Part shown: positions 35,737-45,114 of the stretch, piece by piece
Position numbering within the stretch: position 1 is the first letter of the stretch
Layout: each line of letters begins with the position of its first letter
Source: Frisingicoccus sp009929615
GTDB lineage: Bacteria; Bacillota; Clostridia; Lachnospirales; Lachnospiraceae
DNA length: 64,000 nucleotides
Reading direction: 5' to 3'
NCBI GenBank assembly: GCA_028692275.1
Contig: JAQUXR010000001.1
Span: 226,636 to 290,635, forward strand
Notes under the pieces: generated by a model
Databases searched by the model: none
The model's input: only the letters and a program-made list of their open reading frames with translations
What the model was told of the DNA's origin: nothing
Position numbers and translations under genes: made by a program

Positions 35737-36378
35737 TTATAAGTCTAACTCAATAGGCTTTGACTTTGATATCTCTACAATCACATTCCCATCTATGTTC
35801 AGCAATTCGCCATCCAAGCATTGTATGTTGAAACACTGACGAGCTTCATAATCAAAACGTGTACCAATATGTTGAAGATAATTTGTCGCACCTAAAGTTG
35901 TATCATGGTCGTTAATAAATTTTGAAACCGTGGCACTACCCCATATCCAGGTCAAATCATAATTTCCTGCCGGAATATCCCTTCCGATTAGATATTTACC
36001 ACCTGGCAACTGGTTTTTCTGGAGAGTAACCTGTGTATATTCTTTTTGTTTTGCCTGTACTGTATCTAAATCTGTCGTATTCGGAAAAGACATTTCTGAA
36101 GGGTCAATCGCAAGCTGAAGAAGCCGATCGCACTCTGGTGTTCCAGACATTACCTTTACAATCTCTTTTCGTCCGCTTTTATATGTCACGCTGAATTTGA
36201 TTTCCATACCGGCAGGAACTTGATTGTCCATAGCAATCACTTGACCGTCGCCTAATGTAGAACCAAAGGTCATCCCCCATTTGCTTTTATTCTTGTAAAG
36301 CTGCGTCTGTTCAAGAATTACTGCGGATACTATTACATCTTGGTTAGCGTCTTTTTGTTTCTTACCAAACAGTGCCAT
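35737..36378 (-). CDS. unknown BREX-operon protein, 213 aa
   Basis: Start at ATG 36378 with GAGGTG upstream; an earlier in-frame ATG (36402) has a weaker site. The N-terminal half has beta strands (VIVSAVILEQTQLYKNKSKWG, GMEIKFSVTYKSGRKEIVKV); the C-terminal half (KYLIGRDIPAGNYDLTWIWG, ECQ-type FNIQCLDG) resembles the small beta-rich modules in phage and cell-surface proteins that carry an 'IPAGxY' motif. No catalytic motif. I cannot name it. It lies 30 bp from the previous cistron. Confidence 0.6.
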   Translation of the reverse strand: MALFGKKQKDANQDVIVSAVILEQTQLYKNKSKWGMTFGSTLGDGQVIAMDNQVPAGMEIKFSVTYKSGRKEIVKVMSGTPECDRLLQLAIDPSEMSFPNTTDLDTVQAKQKEYTQVTLQKNQLPGGKYLIGRDIPAGNYDLTWIWGSATVSKFINDHDTTLGATNYLQHIGTRFDYEARQCFNIQCLDGELLNIDGNVIVEISKSKPIELDL

Positions 36379-36408
36379 AGATTTCACCTCGCTTCCTTTC
36401 ACATCGTA

Positions 36409-36717
36409 TCACAAGAGAGTAATCATCCTGTCGATTATAGGTTGAATCTGTCCATTTCTACATCTTCTTTCAAATGAACCGTTACAAAAATGGTCTTCTC
36501 TAAGTAACATGGTCAGCAGAGCCGCACAAAGCTCATAGTCTGCTTCGGATAATCTTTTTAGTTCTTCGTCACAGTTGATTGAATCGGTTGTCATGTAATC
36601 GCCGTAGTTTCCAATAAGGTCACCCATCGTTTCAAGAGTTTTATAGTATAATTCTTCCCGACAACTTTCATTTGTTCTTAGCTCTAAAAGGAGCTTTTTC
36701 TTTTCAGTTTTTGTCAT
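36409..36717 (-). CDS. unknown small protein, DUF6508-like
   Basis: 102 residues; its ATG overlaps the stop of the RloC-like gene (ATGA), so it is translated with it. The end LREDHFCNGSFERRCRNG has the shape of DUF6508, whose known members end in a similar R-x-D-R-F-C-x-G-x-F segment. Function unknown. Coupling to the ATPase suggests a partner, such as an inhibitor or adaptor. Confidence 0.55.
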   Translation of the reverse strand: MTKTEKKKLLLELRTNESCREELYYKTLETMGDLIGNYGDYMTTDSINCDEELKRLSEADYELCAALLTMLLREDHFCNGSFERRCRNGQIQPIIDRMITLL

Positions 36718-39131
36718 GCTGGACTTTTTATCTCGCTTTCTGTTACTCCAACAATAGCCAATATGTCATTACACCACGATTGTATTGTTGGAATAGCTGT
36801 TGGAATATCTTTTAAATGTGCCTCAACATGAGGTTTATTCAAAAGATACATAAAACATATAATGTCTTTCGCCGTACGGGTTTTTTCAGCTTCACTGACA
36901 TTCGTAGCAAACAAAGGGTCTGTCAAAGACTTAACCCGTTCCTCCATATGACTATCTCCATTAAGCAAAAGACGATACATTAAATTCTGAAAATAATCAT
37001 GATACACAATATTTCCAAGTGAGTTTAAAATTTGCTCATCGCAAGAAATTTCATCCATTCCTTGTTTATATTCAAATGTCGAAAATGCTTCCATTGTTCT
37101 TCTCATAACATTTCCAATTACCATGTCGTACTCCGGAGCTGTTCCATTCGCATAATTAAATACAGAAGAAACCAGTTCGGTATATTCATGTCTTTTTTTC
37201 TCTCGAAACTCAATAAGAGTCTGTTGTGTCAGCTCTTTAATACTGTAATTCGTGAAATTGCTGCCAAATATTGCATTAGCCGCCTTCATTATTTCTTTCA
37301 TGATTTTTTCCATATCATAAAATGTGGGTAAATCATGTGTCATAATCAACACTTTGCTGTTTATATTACCACACAGTATTTTCAACAATTTAGACTTTAA
37401 GAAAGATAAAATTCCAATTCGATTTTCTAAATCGAAACTCGAAACTGGATCATCGATTACGAGAAAGCATTCCTGCTCATATGCCTTATCCTTATCAAGA
37501 TTCTTCATAATATCCACAAAGAAGTAACACAACGCAATAATGTTTCTTTCTCCAGACGAAATATCTGACGGACGAACCGCCTGTCCATTAGATGCAAGAC
37601 TATATATTTCATCCTTAACCGTTATCTGAAGTCTTTTGTTTGAGAAGAAAACATATTGAAGTCCTTGGTTAATTGCAGCGACAGCTATTTTTATACTCTT
37701 TTTTTGCTGTAATAAATCATCTAATGTTTTCTTCTTTTTATTCATTTCCGAAATCAAGTTGTCCAGTTTTTCTTTTAATGCCTTTTTCTCATCAAGCTGT
37801 TTCTTATATTCATCATATATTGCGAAAATATCAAAGTAAGATAATTGCTTATTAAGCAGTTGAAGATGTTTCTTTTTATCACTGACGCCATTGAACTGCT
37901 CATTATACTTTACCCTTAATACTTCCAACTCTTTAAGAGATTGAATCAACTCATTTCTCTTACTGTCCAAATTGAATTCTTTTCCCAAAATAGGAGTATA
38001 AACATTATCAGCTTTTTGATTAAGAGTATCGTTGATTTGCTGAATAAGTAAATTCAAATCATCTAGGCACGATTTGCATTTTTTTACAGCATCGCAATCT
38101 AATGCTTGAAAAGGGCTTAGATCAAAGCTTACACTGGATATTATGGAAGACAATATCTTCCTTCGATGTTCTTCCGCTTCTTTACTAAGGACTTTTTCTA
38201 TACTTGAGATTAAACTCAATTTATATTCAGGGCTAACCTCTTGTAAACAAAAAGGACATCTGTTTGTTATCTCATTAGAAAACTCTGCTTTCATATCATC
38301 GAGCTGAGCAGTTTTTCCATCCTCTATCAATGATAAAAGGTATTTTTCACGCTCTGACAATTCTGGTTTTTCCAATTTAAGCGCTAACAATTTTAATATT
38401 TCTTCTTCGGTTTGGTCTAACCTTACCTCGGTAGAAATAGTTCGGTTAATCTTGTTACTTGCGTCTGCGGCAAGTGCTAATGACGCCAATTCTGTATCAT
38501 ATTGTTCCTTTATTTTTTCTTGGGTCATCTCTGGTTTTAATGCAATTATTTCAATATATGTAGAGTCTTTAACTGCTGCATTTTGCCGTTGTTTGAGGAT
38601 TGCTCGTTCTCTTCCTGCCCAGTTATTATCGCCTTTTAGAGCGGTGATTATTTTTGCATAATAATACTCTGGAGACAGAATTGACTCCGAGTCAGTATAT
38701 TTTTCATATTCAGCTTTCTTCTTATCTTTTTCTTCTTGTGACTTTCTGTATTCTTCATCTGCTTTGTCAATCTTATCTTCTAAACCCACTTGACCGCCTA
38801 ACATTACAATAGTGTCAAGTCCATCCTCTTTGAAGCGGACATTTTGCTCAATATATGCTTCATTAAATACAAAAAGATGATTCTTTGCTTCCTCAGTAAG
38901 AGAAACTGTTTTTCCTTCAGAGTCAATACAATGAGATAATGCAATTTCTGGAAGGTCGGTATCTTTAAGTTTCAGCATTGCCTTCGCTATTGTACTTTTT
39001 CCAGAGCCGTTTTTTCCATAAGCAATACATATTCTATTCTTTTTATCTCCACTTTTAGGAAAAAATGACATAGTGACTTGCTGAGTAAACGCAGCTCCCT
39101 TAAACTGTATGCCTGTTATTTTTTCGTACAT
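36714..39131 (-). CDS. PrrC/RloC-like zinc-hook ATPase
   Basis: 805 residues of the AAA_13 family. P-loop GKNGSGKS at 39-46 ends a short ABC head; a coiled coil carries a zinc hook CPFC at 292-295 and a second CKSC near 352; then comes the ABC signature SSGERNI and Walker B FLVIDDPVSSFD. The C-terminal part holds R677-xxx-E681 and possible His (711 or 728). In PrrC a R-E-H triad cuts tRNA anticodons; RloC adds a zinc hook. Nuclease activity here is inference. Normally such proteins sit by type I restriction systems; this one follows brxL by 11 bp. Confidence 0.7.
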   Translation of the reverse strand: MYEKITGIQFKGAAFTQQVTMSFFPKSGDKKNRICIAYGKNGSGKSTIAKAMLKLKDTDLPEIALSHCIDSEGKTVSLTEEAKNHLFVFNEAYIEQNVRFKEDGLDTIVMLGGQVGLEDKIDKADEEYRKSQEEKDKKKAEYEKYTDSESILSPEYYYAKIITALKGDNNWAGRERAILKQRQNAAVKDSTYIEIIALKPEMTQEKIKEQYDTELASLALAADASNKINRTISTEVRLDQTEEEILKLLALKLEKPELSEREKYLLSLIEDGKTAQLDDMKAEFSNEITNRCPFCLQEVSPEYKLSLISSIEKVLSKEAEEHRRKILSSIISSVSFDLSPFQALDCDAVKKCKSCLDDLNLLIQQINDTLNQKADNVYTPILGKEFNLDSKRNELIQSLKELEVLRVKYNEQFNGVSDKKKHLQLLNKQLSYFDIFAIYDEYKKQLDEKKALKEKLDNLISEMNKKKKTLDDLLQQKKSIKIAVAAINQGLQYVFFSNKRLQITVKDEIYSLASNGQAVRPSDISSGERNIIALCYFFVDIMKNLDKDKAYEQECFLVIDDPVSSFDLENRIGILSFLKSKLLKILCGNINSKVLIMTHDLPTFYDMEKIMKEIMKAANAIFGSNFTNYSIKELTQQTLIEFREKKRHEYTELVSSVFNYANGTAPEYDMVIGNVMRRTMEAFSTFEYKQGMDEISCDEQILNSLGNIVYHDYFQNLMYRLLLNGDSHMEERVKSLTDPLFATNVSEAEKTRTAKDIICFMYLLNKPHVEAHLKDIPTAIPTIQSWCNDILAIVGVTESEIKSPA

Positions 39132-39142
39132 CGTTATTCACC

Positions 39143-41206
39143 TCATTCCACTCCTAATGCCTTAAATACAGCGTCCTCTGCACTCTGATAAGGTATCAAC
39201 TGAAATGCACTCATAAGCTCCGGCGGCACGGTTGCAAAATCAACCATAGAGGTCGCCGGTATCAGTACCTTTTTCGCACCACTGCCAAGACATACTTGTA
39301 AGGCATTTGCCAATTCATCAACCTTAATCAGTGTACCACCTATGCTAATTTCTCCAAGAACAACCAGCGATCCAAGCGTGGGTTTGCCAAGAGAAATAGA
39401 GCAAAGGGCAACAAGGGTAGGCAGAGCAAGTTTTCCTGTCATTCCGATACCCTGCAAATCTTGATAATTTATGATGTAGTCCTTTGTCGTCGTACTGATT
39501 GAGCCACTAATACGATTGCTGTTTGCTTTTAGAAAACTGAATGCGGTATTCGTAGCTTCTCTGGCGTCACGGTCACTTCCGATACCAGTTCTGTCAAACT
39601 TGCCACTACCAGGAAGCATTTGGCTTTCCAAGCGGAATACACCAATCATGCCGGATTTTCCTCTGGAAACGGTATAAACCTGCCCTGGATTGCATAAACC
39701 CTCTGGAATGAGCTTTCCGCCACCTTGCTCTGGTACTGAAACATAATGTTCTTCAAATGTTTCGTTGTCAATATAGGAGAAGTTGACATCGTAAAATTCC
39801 ATACCGCCGAGCTTCTTTAACTGCTCTTTTACACGGCGACGCATTTCAAGTGAAATCTGTAAAACTTCCTCAAGCTGCTCTTTTGTATACTCTCCATCGG
39901 GATACAACAGTTTTAAGTAACCACCAACCATCTTTCGCACAGCAATCGTATCTCTTTGATTGAGATTACTGCCAAGACGGAAATATCGGTCAAGTGCGTC
40001 ACTATACTGTTCTTTCCGCAGTTCACGAATAAACTCTGCCAGATAGTCACTAATAAAACCGTAATCATTGGTAAAGTGTTCCGGTCTAAACTTCGGAATT
40101 TCCCAACCAGGAAGATAGCAATGCAATCTATCAAGAAATGCTGTATCCGTTCCCATCTCTGGAGGAAATGGATCAAACAAACTTGATGTCTTTAAGAGAA
40201 CATCGACAGACTGATTGATATTCCCCACAAAAACCATAGACGCAGAAGCTGCCTTTTCTTCTTTACCACGGGCAAACGAGCCGGAAGCCATATAGTCTTT
40301 CATAATTTGTACGCCATCTTTATCTTTGAACTTAATACCGGCTACTTCGTCAAAAGCGACACAATCCCATAAACCGACAAGACCAACTGCTTTTCTTCCC
40401 ATATTGTAAAACAGGTTCGCTACTGTCGTTTGTCCACCCGATACAAGAATACTGTTCGGAGAAATCTCTTTGTAGAGGTGGGACTTACCAGTGCTTCTAG
40501 GTCCCAACTCACAAAGGTTAAAATTGTTTTCAACCAGTGGTATCATACGGGTCAAGAGTAGCCACTTTTCACGCTCGTTCAGAGTGTCAGGCTCCATACC
40601 TATTGAACGAAGCATAACATCAAGCCATTCATCTTTTGTAAATGCCTTGCGGCCTTGCTTCAATTCCTCAATATCAATATGTGGCATTTGAATAGGGGTC
40701 AGCTTTCTAATCTGAATTGGATAGCCATTTTTCTTTTCTTCTTCCACATACTCATAATCAAGCTGAACAATACACCAAATACCGCCACAAAGCAGACGGT
40801 CGAACTTTTCCGGATATTCGTCCTCGATAGGGACTGTTGTTAGTCCTAAGTTAGAGAATTCGGCGAAATAAACATTTCGTTTTATATCCAGCTCTACGGT
40901 TATCATATCAATAACCGTGTGGCTACCACGCTTACGCAGCACAGATAAAATCTTCTGTGCTTCATCTGGGCGAACAAAATTGTCTGCAAGTATTCTCTTT
41001 ACCTTCTGTACGCCTTCCTCAATAACCACATCATCATCTGAACTGCAATACTGCCCCAAAAGGAACTCAAGAACATAAACCGGAACATTAGCTCCTTCCT
41101 TGATTTTCTTGGTGAGGTCTTTTCTAACAATCCTGCCGTCAAAATTCTGACGCAGCTTGTCTTTTAGAATTTCACGAGTGTCATCACTCATATCTTTAGC
41201 TTCCAT
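39143..41206 (-). CDS. brxL: BREX protease-like AAA+ protein BrxL
   Basis: 687 residues. Walker A GPRSTGKS at 235-242 and a following Walker B (CVAFDEVAG) mark the AAA+ core; the C-terminal third (about 540-687) has a Lon-protease-like fold, ending in GEISIGGTLIKVDELANAL and AKKVLIPATS. The standard Lon Ser-Lys dyad is not obvious. BrxL forms a ring that loads on DNA and is needed for phage exclusion in type 1 BREX. It lies 26 bp after pglZ and has a GGAGG site. Confidence 0.93.
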   Translation of the reverse strand: MEAKDMSDDTREILKDKLRQNFDGRIVRKDLTKKIKEGANVPVYVLEFLLGQYCSSDDDVVIEEGVQKVKRILADNFVRPDEAQKILSVLRKRGSHTVIDMITVELDIKRNVYFAEFSNLGLTTVPIEDEYPEKFDRLLCGGIWCIVQLDYEYVEEEKKNGYPIQIRKLTPIQMPHIDIEELKQGRKAFTKDEWLDVMLRSIGMEPDTLNEREKWLLLTRMIPLVENNFNLCELGPRSTGKSHLYKEISPNSILVSGGQTTVANLFYNMGRKAVGLVGLWDCVAFDEVAGIKFKDKDGVQIMKDYMASGSFARGKEEKAASASMVFVGNINQSVDVLLKTSSLFDPFPPEMGTDTAFLDRLHCYLPGWEIPKFRPEHFTNDYGFISDYLAEFIRELRKEQYSDALDRYFRLGSNLNQRDTIAVRKMVGGYLKLLYPDGEYTKEQLEEVLQISLEMRRRVKEQLKKLGGMEFYDVNFSYIDNETFEEHYVSVPEQGGGKLIPEGLCNPGQVYTVSRGKSGMIGVFRLESQMLPGSGKFDRTGIGSDRDAREATNTAFSFLKANSNRISGSISTTTKDYIINYQDLQGIGMTGKLALPTLVALCSISLGKPTLGSLVVLGEISIGGTLIKVDELANALQVCLGSGAKKVLIPATSMVDFATVPPELMSAFQLIPYQSAEDAVFKALGVE

Positions 41207-41232
41207 AATGCTTCCTCCAAAGTATGATGTTT

Positions 41233-43848
41233 CTATTCGCTAAAGAAGTCAAATTCGTCCACTGCAAATGCGATGTCAATTTGGAACTCCTCACGCTGAG
41301 GTAACTGCAATCCAGACTCATCTGCAATGTTCAAATAGTAGCTGTCTGTATTGTTATACTTCATAGATTTAAGATTAAAGCTGCAACGGAATGTCCTGTC
41401 CTGTCCGTTATCGCTCGTTTTATCGGCAATAATCTTCTGCGTATCACTAATTTGTTTACCACTTGCGTCAGTAAAGAATAGCAGGTAAGTCATTGCTTCT
41501 CTATTGTCGCTGACAGCTTCTTTCTGGTAGAAGTTCAACGAGAAAATCATGTTGCTTATTTTTCTACTTGCGGAAAGCAGGCTCACTGTTACAGGTTTTG
41601 TATCGTACTTATCTTTATTCTTCTGATAAGCCTTGGAGTCATTTCGCAAATATTTATATTCAATAACCGGCACAACCATTTCTTGCAGGCTGATACCGCC
41701 ATGAACAAAGTTTAGACCGCCGCCTTTTTTCTTGATACGGACACTTTCTCTTGGAGCAAACCCGTCAAATTCTTCGTTGCCACCCAGAAAATTAACTGGA
41801 AGCAGGAAGTCCGGTTTTGCACCTTTTCGTGTAATCAGATAACGCCTGTCAATTTCGACATCATGTTCTGTCGGCGTGGTTTTATCCACTTTACTATCCT
41901 CTGAAAGTGGGCTGTAAGTATATAAGAAACCGTGATCAGCAGTGATGTAGATGTTTGTACCACTAAATTCATTCACGATAATGCGGACAAGGTTCTTAAT
42001 CTCTGTGATTGCGTCATCACACGCAGGGAACACAGCACTGTCCGATGTATGGCTTGCTTCATCAACTTTATCATGGTAGATATAGACGACTTCCATACCT
42101 TTTACTAAAGCCTGTCGGTCAAGACGCTTCATACCGATGATGTTCTTATACTGCAAAGCTACACTTGCCGGATTAAAGCCTTTGAGGACTTTATCACGAT
42201 TAGTGCTTTCCGTGGATTGTTCATCAGCCAACACTTGCAATCCGCCAGCCTGCTTCTCCACAACACTAAGTTCTTTATGCGGAAGTAGGGCAGCCATACC
42301 AAACTTTGTCACAGTCGGGAAGATTGCAGAGCAGCTCTTTAATTCTACTTTGCTTTGTGTTTCTCTGCGTAACTGCTCTGTCAAAGAGGAAGCCACTTCA
42401 TATCGGAAAGCATCTGAAATAATGACAAACACACGATTATCCACATTTTTAACATAGCTGTTATAAAAGTCCTCCTGCTGCGGAACTTCGAGAATACGAC
42501 CATATTTCTCCAAATCTTCCGCACACACATCAGACCAGTTCGCACCAAGCTGTCCAAGAAACCAAGTGGTGTAAAGTCCTTCCACCTTTTCTGCAACGTG
42601 CTTGAATAAATCGTCAATCACATCATTGCTTTTTGTTAAGCTCTTTTGGAAGCACAAGTGGTGCTGGCGGTAATAGGTATCCATTTTATAATAGTCTTTT
42701 GTGTACTCCGACCAGACATTCTTTGCTTCGACTGTATGGAAGCCGGAAGAATGATCAAGGAAAAACTGCTGCATATTGGCAATCTGGAGGATACCGTCAT
42801 AATAGCAATCAACGGTATCATACCAAACCATTGTACGACGCTTTTCTACCGCATTACGGATAACATCGACACTAATGATATGGTCGCTGATTTCTGTCAT
42901 AATCTTTTCAAGGATAACTTCGTTAATACATGGGAAACACTCAGTATCAACCAGTTGCTCCAGTTCCAGCTTGCTGAAACGCTGCATAAGCCTTGCTTCA
43001 GACTCAACATAGCGAGCAATCTCATATAGCTGAGTGTTGTCGTCGCTGTGAAGCCAATCAGAAATAAAGTCATAGCAGTATGCCTGGTGGGGCAATGAGA
43101 TAAACCCGTCAAGCCCAGCAAGACAATCCAACTTCATTGTTCTGGTTGTAGCTGTTATCAACAGATGAACCGCAAGGCGACCCAAATTGCAATCGTCGCC
43201 CTCGTTATAGCCCGTTGCTTTTACTACCATCATCCAGAATGCCTTGTCAGCATTGAAATTCACAAGGTTCTGATAGATAGCATTCGTTTCCATATCCAAT
43301 CCGTCATTTATGACAGCATGAATAATGCTGTTCGGCTGAAAATCTTTCAAGCCACAAATAGCAGCCATTACAACCAAGTGCATTTGAGCCGCAGTTGTAA
43401 TGTTGCTGTTCAATGCAGCCACCTTTACACGGCGGTCTTTTGCATTGAAAAACTTCTTATATGCCTTGACCTGTTTACGGATAACCGGTGTAGTAGGTAA
43501 TCCCATTTCACTAATCCAGATAGAATTTAAGTCAGATCTAAATTCCTCACTGTAAAGCTCAATGTGAATAAGCCAATCATCATCCGGTTTGTCATAGGAC
43601 AAAGGACTGTATACTAAGTAATTGTTGCTTCTATCATCGACAGAAAGCAGCTTTTTTATTTCAAAATTGTTCTGACCGGTAAGCACGACCACCTTTGCAT
43701 TTTCCAGCTCCAAATCTTCCAGTTTTTCCTCAAATTCTCTATCTTCATCATACCAGAAGATAATTCTTCGATTATAAAACTCTGGAAGTGGGGCGGCAAA
43801 ACGACGATTTAGGTCTTGCAATACTGTGTCTAAGTCCATACTTGCCAC
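41233..43848 (-). CDS. pglZ: BREX phosphatase-superfamily protein PglZ
   Basis: 871 residues. The alkaline-phosphatase-like core shows VFVIISDAFRYEVASSL near 480 and the metal motif YITADHGFLYTYS, with a C-terminal HGGISLQEMVVPVIEY that is a PglZ hallmark. GTG at 43848 is the better start: AGGAGG is 7 bases upstream, whereas the in-frame ATG at 43839 would be too far. PglZ interacts with PglX and BrxB in BREX. It lies 15 bp after the unknown 261-residue gene that separates it from its usual neighbour pglX. Confidence 0.93.
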   Translation of the reverse strand: MASMDLDTVLQDLNRRFAAPLPEFYNRRIIFWYDEDREFEEKLEDLELENAKVVVLTGQNNFEIKKLLSVDDRSNNYLVYSPLSYDKPDDDWLIHIELYSEEFRSDLNSIWISEMGLPTTPVIRKQVKAYKKFFNAKDRRVKVAALNSNITTAAQMHLVVMAAICGLKDFQPNSIIHAVINDGLDMETNAIYQNLVNFNADKAFWMMVVKATGYNEGDDCNLGRLAVHLLITATTRTMKLDCLAGLDGFISLPHQAYCYDFISDWLHSDDNTQLYEIARYVESEARLMQRFSKLELEQLVDTECFPCINEVILEKIMTEISDHIISVDVIRNAVEKRRTMVWYDTVDCYYDGILQIANMQQFFLDHSSGFHTVEAKNVWSEYTKDYYKMDTYYRQHHLCFQKSLTKSNDVIDDLFKHVAEKVEGLYTTWFLGQLGANWSDVCAEDLEKYGRILEVPQQEDFYNSYVKNVDNRVFVIISDAFRYEVASSLTEQLRRETQSKVELKSCSAIFPTVTKFGMAALLPHKELSVVEKQAGGLQVLADEQSTESTNRDKVLKGFNPASVALQYKNIIGMKRLDRQALVKGMEVVYIYHDKVDEASHTSDSAVFPACDDAITEIKNLVRIIVNEFSGTNIYITADHGFLYTYSPLSEDSKVDKTTPTEHDVEIDRRYLITRKGAKPDFLLPVNFLGGNEEFDGFAPRESVRIKKKGGGLNFVHGGISLQEMVVPVIEYKYLRNDSKAYQKNKDKYDTKPVTVSLLSASRKISNMIFSLNFYQKEAVSDNREAMTYLLFFTDASGKQISDTQKIIADKTSDNGQDRTFRCSFNLKSMKYNNTDSYYLNIADESGLQLPQREEFQIDIAFAVDEFDFFSE

Positions 43849-43863
43849 AATGCTACCTCCTTA

Positions 43864-44649
43864 TTATCCAATTAAAGGAACAACAAACTCTGCCAAAGCT
43901 ACAACCGCTGCACCGAACTCTGTAACACCTTTAATGGTCTTTAGAGTAGCTATTGCAGTTCTTAGCATACCCTTTTTAGGATTTTCAGTAATTGCCTCGG
44001 TTTCAATAACCTCCAGGCTATCAGAAACACTTTGTTGTTCTTCTTCAGAGAGTCCGACGGAATTAGCTCGCACATCGGCAATTAGCTTAGATAGCTCGTT
44101 GACATCGACTCCCACACTATTTGTTGCAGTTACTGTTGCATTATCCGAAGCAATAATTGCTTGTCCATTATGTACAGTAACATTGTAAGTTATTTTATCG
44201 TCTAATCCCATATCAATCCCCACTTTCGTAAGATAACGCTCTGTATGGCGAATCAATACCATAACAAATCGATCGTTAAACCCTTTAATTCTCTCTTGAT
44301 AATTACCAGAAGAATACCCCATAGCAATTCCTTGAAAAACCACGAGAGAGTTCTCAACTATATATTGCAAAACAGCATATACATTGCGAATTTCTTCCTC
44401 CTCTGTATCTCCTGTTGAGAAAATCATTCTGCCATAGGAAGAACTCACTTCTTTGACTTCTGTCGCTAAATCCCAATCGCATTGCCCACAATCAGAAATA
44501 TAATCAAAAATGATTGGTGTCTGTTTAATAAAGTTAATAAACTTCCCAAGCACATCCGTATAATCTTGATAATTAGCCTGTAACAAGCGATTGGAAAAGC
44601 TATTGAAATCATACTGAATTTTTCTTAATTCATTTCTATTTAATCTCAT
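43864..44649 (-). CDS. unknown BREX-embedded protein, 261 aa, with C-terminal membrane-like helix
   Basis: N-terminal half is mostly helical with no familiar motif (IIFDYISDCGQCDWDLATEV). A glycine/asparagine-poor beta segment (HNGQAIIASDNATVTATN) then leads to VDVNELSKLIADVRANSV, an acidic helix, and a hydrophobic end (TEFGAAVVALAEFVVPLIG). A C-terminal block of this kind recurs at the end of many otherwise unrelated prokaryotic proteins, including AbiTii-type ones as I recall. Its ATG overlaps the zinc-ribbon gene by 14 bp, so the two are co-translated. Function unknown; an effector is a fair guess only. Confidence 0.6.
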   Translation of the reverse strand: MRLNRNELRKIQYDFNSFSNRLLQANYQDYTDVLGKFINFIKQTPIIFDYISDCGQCDWDLATEVKEVSSSYGRMIFSTGDTEEEEIRNVYAVLQYIVENSLVVFQGIAMGYSSGNYQERIKGFNDRFVMVLIRHTERYLTKVGIDMGLDDKITYNVTVHNGQAIIASDNATVTATNSVGVDVNELSKLIADVRANSVGLSEEEQQSVSDSLEVIETEAITENPKKGMLRTAIATLKTIKGVTEFGAAVVALAEFVVPLIG

Positions 44650-45100
44650 AGTTTTTCACCCCGCAAAACGGACAATAAGCACCCGTCATTCTTAATAATG
44701 GTTTTATTTTGGCTGTACGATTGCAGCAATCAAAAGCTGTAATTTCTAATGCTTCAATTCCAGAGCGAATTGGTTCTTCCGCTTCATGACGAGGGCGTTT
44801 TCCAGCCTTAAATTTAATCATGCTGTTTCTCTTGCTATGACGTTCCAAGTCTTTGAAGGCATCGTAAACCATATCATTGACTTTATTTTTTACCATCTTC
44901 ATCGCAAGGTCTATCACGTCTTCCGTAACATAGTTTTCGCTTGTTAAGCCACAGCTTGGACAAAACAAATTAAGCATACCATCATCTTCTATATCAGAGG
45001 GCGTAGCCTTGAAAAATGTACCGCAGTGTTCACATTTCAAAAGTATATATCCCTCATCGTCCGTAGGAATCGAAATAGTCATGTGAAATTCATCACTCAC
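44636..45100 (-). CDS. double zinc-ribbon protein embedded in BREX operon
   Basis: 154 residues. One zinc ribbon is made by C23, C26 (LKCEHCG) and C47, C50 (LFCPSCG); a second by C125/C126 and C143, C146 (AYCPFCG). Between them is a helical, basic segment (HSKRNSMIKFKAGKRPRHEA). Two ribbons and a basic linker suggest nucleic-acid or protein binding. It lies 14 bp after pglX and overlaps the next gene. Not part of canonical BREX. Confidence 0.7.
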   Translation of the reverse strand: MSDEFHMTISIPTDDEGYILLKCEHCGTFFKATPSDIEDDGMLNLFCPSCGLTSENYVTEDVIDLAMKMVKNKVNDMVYDAFKDLERHSKRNSMIKFKAGKRPRHEAEEPIRSGIEALEITAFDCCNRTAKIKPLLRMTGAYCPFCGVKNYEIK

Positions 45101-45114
45101 AATGCTTTACCTCC

